A stretch of DNA of 64,000 nt from Candidatus Schekmanbacteria bacterium (GTDB taxonomy: Bacteria; CSSED10-310; JACPHN01), in contig JACPHN010000018.1 of the NCBI GenBank assembly GCA_016188575.1, positions 35,243-99,242 on the forward strand, read 5' to 3'. The notes under the pieces are model-generated. The model searched no databases. It had not been told where the DNA came from and was given only the letters and a program-made list of their open reading frames with translations. The stretch's first letter is position 1, and every line of letters starts with the position of its first letter. This document shows positions 34,189-43,500 of this stretch, in pieces. The translations under genes were made by a program, and so were the position numbers.

Positions 34189-36876
34189 TCAGGGGGTGGT
34201 GGCCGGCGGTTCCGACGGCGCCGGGTCAGGCGTTTCGGGCGTCTTGGCCGCTTCGGGCATGTCGGGCAGTCGCTCGTCCAGGTCCTGGCTCGCCACGAGC
34301 TCGGCGGCGGAATCCAGCAGGGCAGCGCAGCGGGGTTCGCTACGGGCGGCCGCGAGCATGGGGTCCTGGCGGGCCAGCCACGCCAGGCGCCACCCGCGCC
34401 TCACGGCTTCGTAGAGCGCGGCGCAGGCGTCGCTCGGCCGGTCCTGCAGCGAAGCGACCACGGCGAGATCATAGTACGGCGCCCAGGCTTCGGTGCCGGC
34501 GCCGATCTCTCCGCGGTTCACTGCCTCGCTCGCAGCCAGGAGATCCTGGGCGGCCTGCTCGTTGCCGTCACGCATCTCGACGTAGGCGGAGATCGTGGAA
34601 GTGAGCACGCCGCTGCTCTGCGCGCGTCGAGGAGGTGCCTCGGCGGCGGTCACCAGCAACGATCTGGCCTTCGCGAGATCCCCATCGAGCAGGCAGCGGT
34701 AGGCGAGCTCCGGCGCACCGTCATTGTCGGCGGCATCGAGAGCATCCCCGTCGGCGGCCACCGCCGGTGCACCCGGGTGCGCGGCACGCGCGTTCCTGGC
34801 CCTTACGGCGCTCCTGGCATCGGCGGGCGGCGCGAGCTCGGGATCGATCTCCAGGGCCCGGTGCCGCCAGGAGGCCGCAGCGTCCTCCTGGCCCGCGTTC
34901 CGCAGCACTTCGGAGACGATCAGGTAGGACTTGCTATCCTGCGGCGCCACCTTGACGGCTTCGAGCGCGTACTTCATGGCGTCATCAAACTCGCCGAGCT
35001 GCAAATAGGTGGCCGCGAGTGACCCCATCACCGGGACGTAGCGAGGATTGAGCTCCCGGGCGCGTCGCAGCAGGCGCGCGGCATCGCTGACCCTACCCAT
35101 GGCCAGGAAAACCTGGCCGGCTGCGCGATTCACCTCGGGCGAATCGGGCTCGAGCTCCAGCGCCGTCGTCGCCGCGCGCAAGGCGTCCTCAAGCCAGGAC
35201 TTGGCTGCACCGTAGTGCACGAACTTGATCACGTAGGCATCCGCAAGACCGGCGTGGGCGAGAGCATTTTTCGGCTCCCGGCGGACGGCCTCGGCGAACA
35301 GTTGGATGGCAGCCTCCGTCTCCGGGGCGGTGCGCCGCGCCAGGTGCTCTCGCGCTTTCAGGTACAGCCGTCCCGCGCCGGACTGCCGAGGGTCCGACGC
35401 CCCGGCGGCGGCCACTTCCGGCACGGCCGCGGAAACGGCCGCGGAAGCAATGACGTTTGCCAAGTCGTCCTTGGTTTCCAGCTCATCGGCGCCGCTACGT
35501 TCATACCGCTCCGCCCAGAGGAACTGCCCGGTGCGCGCGTCGACGAGCTGGCATCGCACCACGACCTCATCACCTTCGATCTCGACCACTCCGCGCAGCT
35601 CCATGTCCGTGGCGCCGGACGGCTCCACGGCGCCGTCGTCACGCGCGCGCGCGGCCGTGTCCTCGCTCAGTACGCGAATCCCCGGTTTGCGCGCCAGGTG
35701 CATGATAATGTCCGAGGTCAACTGCGCGCGGAGAGTGTACGTGGTGCCCCCGGCCGCAGGCGCCAGGGGCTGGAAGTTGCGCACCAACAGGGTGGGCGCG
35801 AGCACGGACCGCGGCGCCGCCAGGCCCCCGCCAGGCGCGCGGAAGTAGATGAGTATCAGCGCCGCCGTAGCGGCGGCGCTGCACGCTGCAAGGGCGAGCG
35901 CCGCGGCCAGGACTCGCCAGCGGCCGCGACGCGGGCGCGGCACGGAGGTGGGGTTCTCCGGGAGACAGGTCGGCGCATCGGTCACCGACAGCGCTGGCTC
36001 ACCGGCCAGCGCGGCGGCGGCGGCGTCGATGCGGCGCAGCAGCTCAGCGTGTGAGCTCGGACGCCCCTGCGGCTCCTTACTCGTAAGCCAATCGCATAGC
36101 GAAGCGGTAGCGGGTGGGCAGGAGGGAATGCGATCGCAAATCCTCGGCAGCGGGGTCAGCAAATGCTGGCGCAGGACGGCCATGCCGGGGGTGGCGCGGA
36201 ACGGACGCTCGCCCACCAGCATCTCATACAGGATCAGGCCCACCGAGTACAGGTCGCTGCGGAAGTCGACTTCTTCCCCCAATGCCTGCTCCGGTGACAG
36301 ATACTCGGGCGTTCCCACTACCAGCCCGGCGGTCGTGATCAGTGACTGGGCAGATTCGGCCGCATTCTTGGCCAGTCCGAAGTCGACGACTCGGACGCGC
36401 CCCTTGCCGTCGATCAGCACGTTCGCCGGCTTCATGTCGCGGTGGACGATACCCTTTTCCCAGGCTGCGGCGAGCGCTTCGACGATCTGTCGCAGCAACC
36501 CGAGCGCCTCGGCGGGAGCGAACCGACCGAGGCGGCGGAGCCGGTCGGCAAGCGATTCTCCTTCGACGAATTCCATGACGAGGTAGGGATGCTCACCGGC
36601 GTAGCCATAGCTGTACAATCTGGCCACCCCCGAATGCTCCACCGTCGCCATGGCCCGCGCCTCCCGCTGAAACCGCGCGGACGCCGCCTCGTCGCGTTTG
36701 ATGCCGGGCCCCACGACCTTGATCGCCACGAGGCGATCAAGCGCCTCCTCGCGGGCCAGAAACACCGAACCCATGCCACCGTGGCCCAGCGGCCGGAGCA
36801 CAGCGTACCCTTTCACCTCGGGAAAAAAGTCTTCCATAGGTGGCCTGCTCGTTGCCGCTACCGCGTCATTTCCCAT
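34189..36876 (-). CDS. membrane Ser/Thr protein kinase with TPR domain
   Basis: An 895-aa protein. The kinase domain (about 23-285) has the Gly loop GHGGMGSVFL, Lys53 in AIKVV, HRDMKPANVL, DFGLAKN and the APE-like SPEQ, so it should be active. One transmembrane helix follows near 317-345. The exported part holds a domain of the TolB-N/FlgO type (LTSDIIMHLARKPGIRVLS near 380) and about five TPRs (roughly 470-700), then a charged C-terminal region. The topology places kinase inside and TPR outside, so it may signal from the envelope. It is adjacent to another kinase gene of the same strand, 205 bases apart. Confidence 0.88.
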   Translation of the reverse strand: MGNDAVAATSRPPMEDFFPEVKGYAVLRPLGHGGMGSVFLAREEALDRLVAIKVVGPGIKRDEAASARFQREARAMATVEHSGVARLYSYGYAGEHPYLVMEFVEGESLADRLRRLGRFAPAEALGLLRQIVEALAAAWEKGIVHRDMKPANVLIDGKGRVRVVDFGLAKNAAESAQSLITTAGLVVGTPEYLSPEQALGEEVDFRSDLYSVGLILYEMLVGERPFRATPGMAVLRQHLLTPLPRICDRIPSCPPATASLCDWLTSKEPQGRPSSHAELLRRIDAAAAALAGEPALSVTDAPTCLPENPTSVPRPRRGRWRVLAAALALAACSAAATAALILIYFRAPGGGLAAPRSVLAPTLLVRNFQPLAPAAGGTTYTLRAQLTSDIIMHLARKPGIRVLSEDTAARARDDGAVEPSGATDMELRGVVEIEGDEVVVRCQLVDARTGQFLWAERYERSGADELETKDDLANVIASAAVSAAVPEVAAAGASDPRQSGAGRLYLKAREHLARRTAPETEAAIQLFAEAVRREPKNALAHAGLADAYVIKFVHYGAAKSWLEDALRAATTALELEPDSPEVNRAAGQVFLAMGRVSDAARLLRRARELNPRYVPVMGSLAATYLQLGEFDDAMKYALEAVKVAPQDSKSYLIVSEVLRNAGQEDAAASWRHRALEIDPELAPPADARSAVRARNARAAHPGAPAVAADGDALDAADNDGAPELAYRCLLDGDLAKARSLLVTAAEAPPRRAQSSGVLTSTISAYVEMRDGNEQAAQDLLAASEAVNRGEIGAGTEAWAPYYDLAVVASLQDRPSDACAALYEAVRRGWRLAWLARQDPMLAAARSEPRCAALLDSAAELVASQDLDERLPDMPEAAKTPETPDPAPSEPPATTP

Positions 36877-37081
36877 TCCATCTGCACCTTCTCGGGCTGG
36901 TTTTCCGGAGCTTGCATTGTATTAGACGAGCGAGAGCGTTGCACCGTTTAACCGGCGGAAACAAGCGGCGTTCCCTCGGCAGACGGCGCGAGTGCAAGCG
37001 TGGGCGCCTCCCCCCGCGTGGTCGCCGGCAGAATCATTGGACTGAAGTAAGCAGCGGCGACGGTGCCGAGGCCGGTGGCCT

Positions 37082-39040
37082 TCAGCGGCGTGCTGCACGG
37101 GCGTCGCTGCGAGCGGCGAGCAGCATGGCAACGAGGCTGGCCATCACCGCCACGGCAAAGGCCTGCAGCGCCGCACCGTGCCAGCGGAATCCGACCGCGG
37201 TGCTGGCGGCGAAGAGCAGCGCCGGGAGCAGCAGCCGGCGGCGCAGAGTAAGCGCGCCGAAAAAGGAAATGGCGGCACACAAGAGACAGTCGTAGACAAG
37301 CGTTCGCCACGGCTCCTGACCGGATAGGACGGCCATTGTCCGGTTGGCGAGAATGGCTCCGGGATACAGCATGAGGCTGAGGCTGAACTGGCGATCGATG
37401 CGGTTTCTCATGCGCCGATTGGGCCCCCTGGCAACGAGAATCGATAGGACAACCACGATGACCGTTGGTGGCAAGAGCAGCAACGCCCCCCCGCGCGGGG
37501 GCTGAAACCCCAAGAACAGCGCCACACCGCCGAGACACACCACGAGAATACCGATGATGACCACGGCAGTCAGGAGCCGGAGGCGATACGGGCTGCCCAC
37601 CGAGAAGTCGAAATCGGCCGCGAGCTGCTGCTCGCGAGCGAGCTGCGCCGTCAGCTCGGTCAGGCGCTCGGCGAGCGCGGCGGGCGGTCTGTCGAGCTCG
37701 CCGAGAAGGCTCTCGGCGCCGCGGGGGTTGCGGCAGGCAATCTCCATCTCGCACATCAGCTCGAGCGCCTCGCGCCAGCCGTCGCGGGCGCCGGGATTGG
37801 CGGGCCAGCTCGCGAGGGCTTGCTCGAAGCCGAACCGGCAAGCGTTGAAATGGCGGTGGGCGCCGGCGTTGTCGCACTCGGCCGGGGCTCCAGCCACCAG
37901 CGCCCGCAGCGCCTGCAGATGCTTTTGGGTGGCAGAGACCAGGGCACACGATCCGCGGTGGGAGAGGTACGATTCGAGAGCCTCCCGTACGTCTTCGACC
38001 GCCGGCGGCCGGCGCAACGGCTCACGCTGGCAACACTCGTTGCAGAGCGCGGCGAGCTCACCGGGCACGTCTGCGGGGTAGTCGTGGGGACGTGAGGCGA
38101 GAGCGTCGTCGAGCGCAGCAAAGAGGCTGTCCGTCCGGTGCCGCGGCTTGCCCGTGAGGATTTCGTGGAGAGTGGCACCGAGGAGGTATATGTCGGTTCG
38201 GGTGGTGATCGGGCCGAGCTTGGCGTCGAGCATTTCCGGCGCCATATAGGCCGGCGTACCGACCAGACCGGGGTTGCGAGGTTGGGAATCGGCATCAAGT
38301 CGCAGCCCTGCCCCCCAGTCTAGCAGGTACACCTCCCCGAAAGCGCCGATCATGACGTTTTCCGGCTTGATGTCGCGGTGCACGATGAGGCGGCTGTGGG
38401 CGTAGCGGACAGCGTTACAGAGCTGAATAAGCACGCCCAGGTGCCAGCGGAGCCGGTCCTCCTGGTGGCGGGGCCAGGCCGGATGCGCAGGATCCTGCAG
38501 CAGGGCGCGCCAGCTCACACCTTCGACCTTCTTCATGACGAGCACGGGCGCCCCACTTTCGTCGCGCCCGAGAGTATGTACGGGGATGATGTTGGGGTGC
38601 TCGAGGTGGCCGGTAACGACGGCTTCGCGCAGCAGCGCGGACAAGGATGAGCACGAGCCATCGTCCGCTTTGGGTTTCTTGATGGCGACGTCGCGGTCCA
38701 GCGTGGTCTGACGAGCGAGATAGACGACGCCCATGCCTCCCGAGCCGAGCGGTGCATACACACGAAACTCGGAGGTGCCGCCGGCGGCGCGGTCAGCCGG
38801 GGCGATGTCGAGCAGGGGCAGGGCCGCGAGGGCGGGCAGCCGGTGCTCCCCGGCCACGGTGGCGGCCGCGGTAGCTGTGGGGGTGGCGCCAACCGGTGAC
38901 GTGACGGTGGCGCGGTCGGAAGACGGGGTGATGGTCGCGATACTGTCAAGCCCCGCGGCTTGCAGCGCGCGTGCGGCGGCGGCGAGCTCGTCGTCGAGCG
39001 CGGTGTGAAGCGGAGGATCGAGAGGGTCTTCCACGGGCAT
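37082..39040 (-). CDS. Ser/Thr protein kinase with multi-helix membrane domain
   Basis: A 652-aa kinase. The kinase domain (about 90-370) has GSGGMGVVYLA, Lys in VAIKKPK, and HRDIKPENVM, but the DFG triplet reads LLDWGAGL, so the Asp is kept with Trp in place of Phe. A linker of about 110 residues precedes a hydrophobic C-terminal third (about 483-645) with five or six membrane helices (VVIIGILVVCLGGVALFL). The N-terminal 90 residues are Thr/Ala-rich and disordered. The membrane part resembles sensor regions of unknown ligand. It may be paired with the adjacent TPR kinase, but no partner is known. Confidence 0.85.
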   Translation of the reverse strand: MPVEDPLDPPLHTALDDELAAAARALQAAGLDSIATITPSSDRATVTSPVGATPTATAAATVAGEHRLPALAALPLLDIAPADRAAGGTSEFRVYAPLGSGGMGVVYLARQTTLDRDVAIKKPKADDGSCSSLSALLREAVVTGHLEHPNIIPVHTLGRDESGAPVLVMKKVEGVSWRALLQDPAHPAWPRHQEDRLRWHLGVLIQLCNAVRYAHSRLIVHRDIKPENVMIGAFGEVYLLDWGAGLRLDADSQPRNPGLVGTPAYMAPEMLDAKLGPITTRTDIYLLGATLHEILTGKPRHRTDSLFAALDDALASRPHDYPADVPGELAALCNECCQREPLRRPPAVEDVREALESYLSHRGSCALVSATQKHLQALRALVAGAPAECDNAGAHRHFNACRFGFEQALASWPANPGARDGWREALELMCEMEIACRNPRGAESLLGELDRPPAALAERLTELTAQLAREQQLAADFDFSVGSPYRLRLLTAVVIIGILVVCLGGVALFLGFQPPRGGALLLLPPTVIVVVLSILVARGPNRRMRNRIDRQFSLSLMLYPGAILANRTMAVLSGQEPWRTLVYDCLLCAAISFFGALTLRRRLLLPALLFAASTAVGFRWHGAALQAFAVAVMASLVAMLLAARSDARAARR

Positions 39041-39116
39041 GGAGCGGGCGAATGGATAGTTGCGGAGTCATTGTAGGCTGGGGGGAGGGGGTGCACAACG
39101 GATCGGAGCTTCCTGA

Positions 39117-39175
39117 ATGTATCTGGTCACGCCCTCCCCCCGCTTCGCAGAGGGAGGGCGGGGTGGGGGAAGGCA
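39117..39175. repeat. GC-rich palindromic repeat
   Basis: GCCCTCCCCCCGC and GGGAGGGCGGGGTGGGGG form an imperfect palindrome of the same family as those at 22135, 39956 and 42268. It lies upstream of the minus-strand kinase gene and downstream of the CopD-like gene. Confidence 0.5.
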
Positions 39176-39316
39176 TGGAGCTCATCCACCGCCGATTGGG
39201 CGCGAGGAAACGCCAGTCCGAAAACTTCGATTCGAGCAGCTCTCCCGTGACCGACTACGGGCGTCGTGGGCCGACCGCTGCGCACCCCGGCGCAGACCGT
39301 GGTGCGCAGCGCCCAT

Positions 39317-39823
39317 TCATGGCCAGCCGCGCACCAGCACCACGGCCAGCCAGACAATGGCGAGCGCCAACAGCGCGTTCAGGCGCCCCATCCAGCCGGC
39401 GGTGCGGCGATACCGCAGCGCCGCCGCGGATTCCGGATCGGCGATCAGTAACGCAGACGCCCGCGGGCCGATCGCGAAGTCGTGGACTGCGGAAAGCGCG
39501 AGCACAAACGCGAAAAGCGCGAGCTTCAACAGCAGGGCGAACCCGAAGTCAGTGCGCCAGAACCATGGCGACAGCAGCTCGGTGGCGCCGAATCCGCGAC
39601 AGTAAAGGTTGAAGGCTCCGGTGATGAGCAAGACGGCGAGGCAGGTCCAACCGACGCTGCGGAAGCGCATTCCGGTTTCAAGGACGAGCCGCGGTGCCAG
39701 GCTCCTTAGCGCGGGGCGGCGGGTCACCGGGACGACGACGAGCGCCAAGAATCCCATCCCGCCAAGCCAAAGGCAGACGGTGACAATGTGAACAGCCACG
39801 GATACCGTGTATAACTCTTGCAT
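39317..39823 (-). CDS. CopD/DUF4149-like integral membrane protein
   Basis: A 168-aa membrane protein with four helices, resembling the CopD copper-resistance family and DUF4149. VSVAVHIVTVCLWLGGMGFLALVVVP near the N-terminus holds the conserved His and Trp of the first helix, and LLKLALFAFVLALSAVHDFAIGPRA near residue 99 matches a later helix pair with a conserved His. These histidines in CopD-type proteins are candidate haem or copper ligands. The start is ATG at 39823, preceded by AAGG; a GTG two codons upstream is possible. No other metal-resistance gene is nearby. Confidence 0.75.
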   Translation of the reverse strand: MQELYTVSVAVHIVTVCLWLGGMGFLALVVVPVTRRPALRSLAPRLVLETGMRFRSVGWTCLAVLLITGAFNLYCRGFGATELLSPWFWRTDFGFALLLKLALFAFVLALSAVHDFAIGPRASALLIADPESAAALRYRRTAGWMGRLNALLALAIVWLAVVLVRGWP

Positions 39824-39955
39824 CGGCACCTTGCGGCGGGAACGGTGGTGGCCAGCGCGGATCCGGCGGTGATAGGTTGACGATCGACGGCTATCCTAGG
39901 CACGGTTGACCGCGGCGTCAAGGAGATCGGGGTTCCTGAATCCACCGGCGGAAGA

Positions 39956-39999
39956 CCCCCACCTCACCTCTCCCCGCAGACGGGGGAGGGACGAAGGGG
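39956..39999. repeat. GC-rich palindromic repeat
   Basis: CACCTCTCCCCGC, a short loop, then CGGGGGAGGGACG. With its flanks (ACCCCC before, GCTGTCGCG after) it matches the copy inside the 2280-aa kinase gene at 42268. The rest of 39824-40233 holds nothing I recognise. Confidence 0.55.
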
Positions 40000-40233
40000 C
40001 GCGCTGTCGCGTCGACGTCGAAGAGGTGTGCGCAGCGACGTAGGCATGGCGCGAGCTTGCTAGCCGTGCACCCATAAGTGGCCTGGCATGTCGGCGAGCG
40101 TCTCCGGATTCCCGGTGAGCGATTGGGTCCACCACCGATCCGGACCTCGCTCTTTCTCTACCTCGCCCCCTCCCGCGACACCGCGCGCTTCGTCCGGCCA
40201 CCTGCCCTTTTCGCCGGCCGTTTCCTCGCAGGC

Positions 40234-40470
40234 CTAGGCCAGCGTCGGGGTCCAGCAGCGGAGCGTGGTTCCTTCGAGGAGCTCCATAGCGTACCACGGC
40301 ATCCCCTCGTGGAGCCCTTCGTCGACGATCCGCACGATTCCGGGATGCCGTATCCGCGCGAGCGAGCGGATCTCGCGCCGGATGCCGCTCAGGAGAGTCG
40401 CCTCCGCCTCCCGCACGGTCTTGAGCGTCACTCGTTGGCTCGTGGCCGTGTCCTCGGCGCGGTAAATGAC
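40234..40470 (-). pseudogene. kinase remnant, N-lobe of a signalling kinase
   Basis: About 78 codons encode an isolated kinase N-lobe: VIYRAEDTATSQRVTLKTVR, then [20 protein letters not shown] and GLHEGMPWYAMELLEG. It is close to the corresponding region of the 2280-aa and 1116-aa kinases (RHPGIVRVVDHG, GRPWYAMDLIDG). Upstream lacks the Gly-loop lead-in and downstream it stops before the catalytic loop, so it is truncated on both sides. It ends about 100 bases from the start of the 2280-aa gene on the other strand. Best explained as a relic of a duplicated kinase. Confidence 0.6.
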
Positions 40471-40574
40471 ACTGTCCGTGCAGCCTCCAGTCGAACAGGT
40501 GGTGGGTTGTGCTCGCCCCGCTTCGGCGTTAGGAAAGAGCGGCGAAGCGATGGGCAAGGGACGGGGGACTACCG

Positions 40575-43500
40575 ATGATCTGCCGAAGATGTCATGCACA
40601 GTTGCGGTCTGTGGCGCGATTTTGCGATCAGTGCGGCGCGACTGCCGGGGACGACGGGGCGTGCGCGAGGCCCGCACCGCCGGCCGCGGAGGCGGCGCAG
40701 CGCGCTCCGGGGCTGGCAGGTTCGAGGATGCCGGTTTCCGTGGTGGCGGTGCTGCGCTCGCGGCGCGAGTATCCGGGCGCGGCGGCTGACGGCAGCAACG
40801 CGGACGACACCGCATTGCACCTGAGCTTGCCAGAGGGCGCGCTGACCTGCGCCGGGACCCGACGCGAGGAGTACGTGGTTTTTGGCCTCCGTCGTCGGAC
40901 CGCCGAGACGGCCAACCCCGCCGCCGCCGCAACCGCGGCAGCCCTGGCACTGCGCTCGGGAGGCGAAGCGGCCGAGAGCACGGCGAACGCCGAATCCAAT
41001 GCTGCGCGGCTCCGCATCGGCGTCGCTTCCGGTCGCATTCCCGCAACGGCATCCGCCGCTGTCCTCGCTGCGAACGATCCGCTCCTGGACCCGGAGCTCA
41101 AGGCGATCGCGAGCCTGGCGTCCAGGCTCGCCAAGGCGTGCCCTCCTGACGGCATCCTCGTGTGTCACGAGACCTACCGGGCCATCGTCGACGAGCTCGA
41201 GGCCATCCCTCAGGCGCCACTGCCTGCCGGCCCTGCCCCCGCCGGGATTCTCAGCTATCTCGTCAGTGGACAGCGGCGGCGCCTTTCACGCGCACCGCTG
41301 ATGAACGTGCTTGGCGGCGAGACGGTCATGCTCGGACGAGAGGACCAGCTCGCTTTTCTGTGGGACTGTTTCCAGCAGGCACGGCGGCGCCGCCGCCCGA
41401 CCCTGGTGACCGTGGTGGGTGACACCGGCAGCGGAAAACGCCGGCTGGTTTTCGAGCTGCTGAGGTTGCTGGAGCGGCAGTCTGAACCGCCGATTGTCCT
41501 GCGGGTCGCCGCCGAGGAGGACGGCGTGGACGAGCCGTTGGCTCTTGTGGCGATGCTGCTTCGCGCCGCCGCGCGGATTCATGACGATGAGGCCGGGGAA
41601 CGGGCCGAGCAGAAGCTCGCGGCGTGGGCATCCGAAATGGCCACGAGTCGGCGAAGCCGCGGGCGGCGCGCCGACGACCCGCCGCCACCTCTCGCGGCGG
41701 CGATGGCGTTTCCCGCCGATGCGGCGCATGTGCTTCGCGACCTCGCCGTGTCCCCGGAGGGTCACGGGAGCATGCACGACCTGAGCCTCTTGGCGGCGGC
41801 GGGGCTGCCCCGCCGCGCCTCCGATCTCCTCGCGGCGCTGCTCTCCCGGCGCGCTCGCCGCGGTGTCATCGTGCTGGTGCTGGAAAGTCTGCACTGGGCG
41901 GATGCGGTGTCGCTAAAGGTCGTGGAGGATCTGCTGGCCGGCTGCGGCGACCACCCCGTGCTCGCCGTGGCCACGGCGCGCCCGGCATTTCAGCGCCGCG
42001 CCCCGAACTGGGGAAGCGCAGTAAGCAGCACGGCGCTGGTAACGCTCGCCGCGACCGCCCGCGACACGGCCAGCGAGCACGCCGAGCACCTCCTGAGAGC
42101 GGTCCGCGGCGTGCCGGCAGAGGCAGTGGAAAGAATCGTCACCGCGTCTGCCGAAGTGCCCGGCGCCGCCGAGGAGCTGGTTCGGCAGCTCGCAGACCGC
42201 GGCGTGCTCGTGGAGACAAGCGAGGGTTGGCGTTGGGATGGAGATAGCGGGGCAAAGCTGCCAGATCGAACCCCCCCCACCTCACCTCCCGCTGCCAGCG
42301 GGGGGACGGACGCAGAGGAGTGGGACGGCGGAGCGCATTGTCGCGCCGATGGCGAATCGGCTCCCGGCACAGGCGGCCTCGCGGCGCTGCTCGACGCCCG
42401 GTTGCGAGGTCTTCCGGGCGAGGCGCATGCCGTGCTGACGGCGGCCGCGGCCTTTGGTTCCTGGTTTACAGACGGGGCGGTAGTGGCGGCACTCGCCTCC
42501 GAGCTCCAGCCCGAGCAGGTCCGCGAGGCACTTGATTTCCTCGTGTCGCGCGAGATGCTGCGGGCGGTTCCAGGAACGAGTCAAGCGGGGAGCGAAGGCG
42601 AAAGCGACCAGCCGGGTGGCGCCACCTTCGCGTTCGCGAGCTCGGCCGGGAGTGAGGCTGCGCGGCGCGCGGCCCGCGAGCGCCCGGCTCCCGCGGAGCG
42701 ATCCGCGGCGACGGCGCGGTGGCTTCTGGAGCATCTCGCGCCGGGCGCACCGCTGCGCAGCCAGCGAGCGCGCGCTCAGCTTGCGGCCGCCGGGGACCTG
42801 GTGGCCGCTGCGCGATGTGATCTCGAGGCCGCGGATGACATGCGGCGTCGCGGCGCGCTCGACGAGTCCATGGCGGCCTGCGCCCGTGCCGGCGCGGCGC
42901 TCACCGCCGGCGCCGCCGGCGCGGACGACGCTCGTCGCCGCGAATGCACCGCGCTTCGTGCCCGCGCGGCGCTCGCTTACGCGCGCTGTGCCACGGCGCT
43001 CGGTCGCTCCGCCGAGGCCGCGGAGACCTTGGACCAGGCCGAACGATATGCGGCGGAGCTGGACGCGGTCGAGCCGCGCTGCGAGGTGGAGCTGGCGCGC
43101 GCCGGACTGTGCGCCTCTACCGGCGCCTTCGACAGCGCGCTCGACCACGCCGAGGCGGCGCTGGCTCTGGCCTGCGAATCCGACCAGCGCTCGCTGCTCT
43201 TGCGCGCCGAGGCCGAGGTCGGGCTTGTCCACAGCAGACGCGGTTACTTCCGAGAGTCGATCACCCACCTGGCGAAGGCCGCCGTCGTCGCTGAGGAGGT
43301 AGGCGACGCGGAATGGATGGCGGCGTTGCTCCTCGCTCTCGGTGACCGACACGTCATCCTCGGGCACGCCGAAGATGCCCTGGAATCGTTCGCCCGCGCC
43401 GCGTCCACGGCCAGCGCCTCGGCCTTGCCGGAAGCTCAGGCGCTGGCGCTCCTCGGCAGCGCCGCCGCCCGCCTGCTGAAAGGCGAGCACGATCGGGCCG

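Noticed and set aside
36948-37949. 333-codon minus-strand open frame
   Set aside because: It lies across the multi-helix kinase gene in another frame and is Arg/Pro-rich, as shadows in high-GC DNA are.
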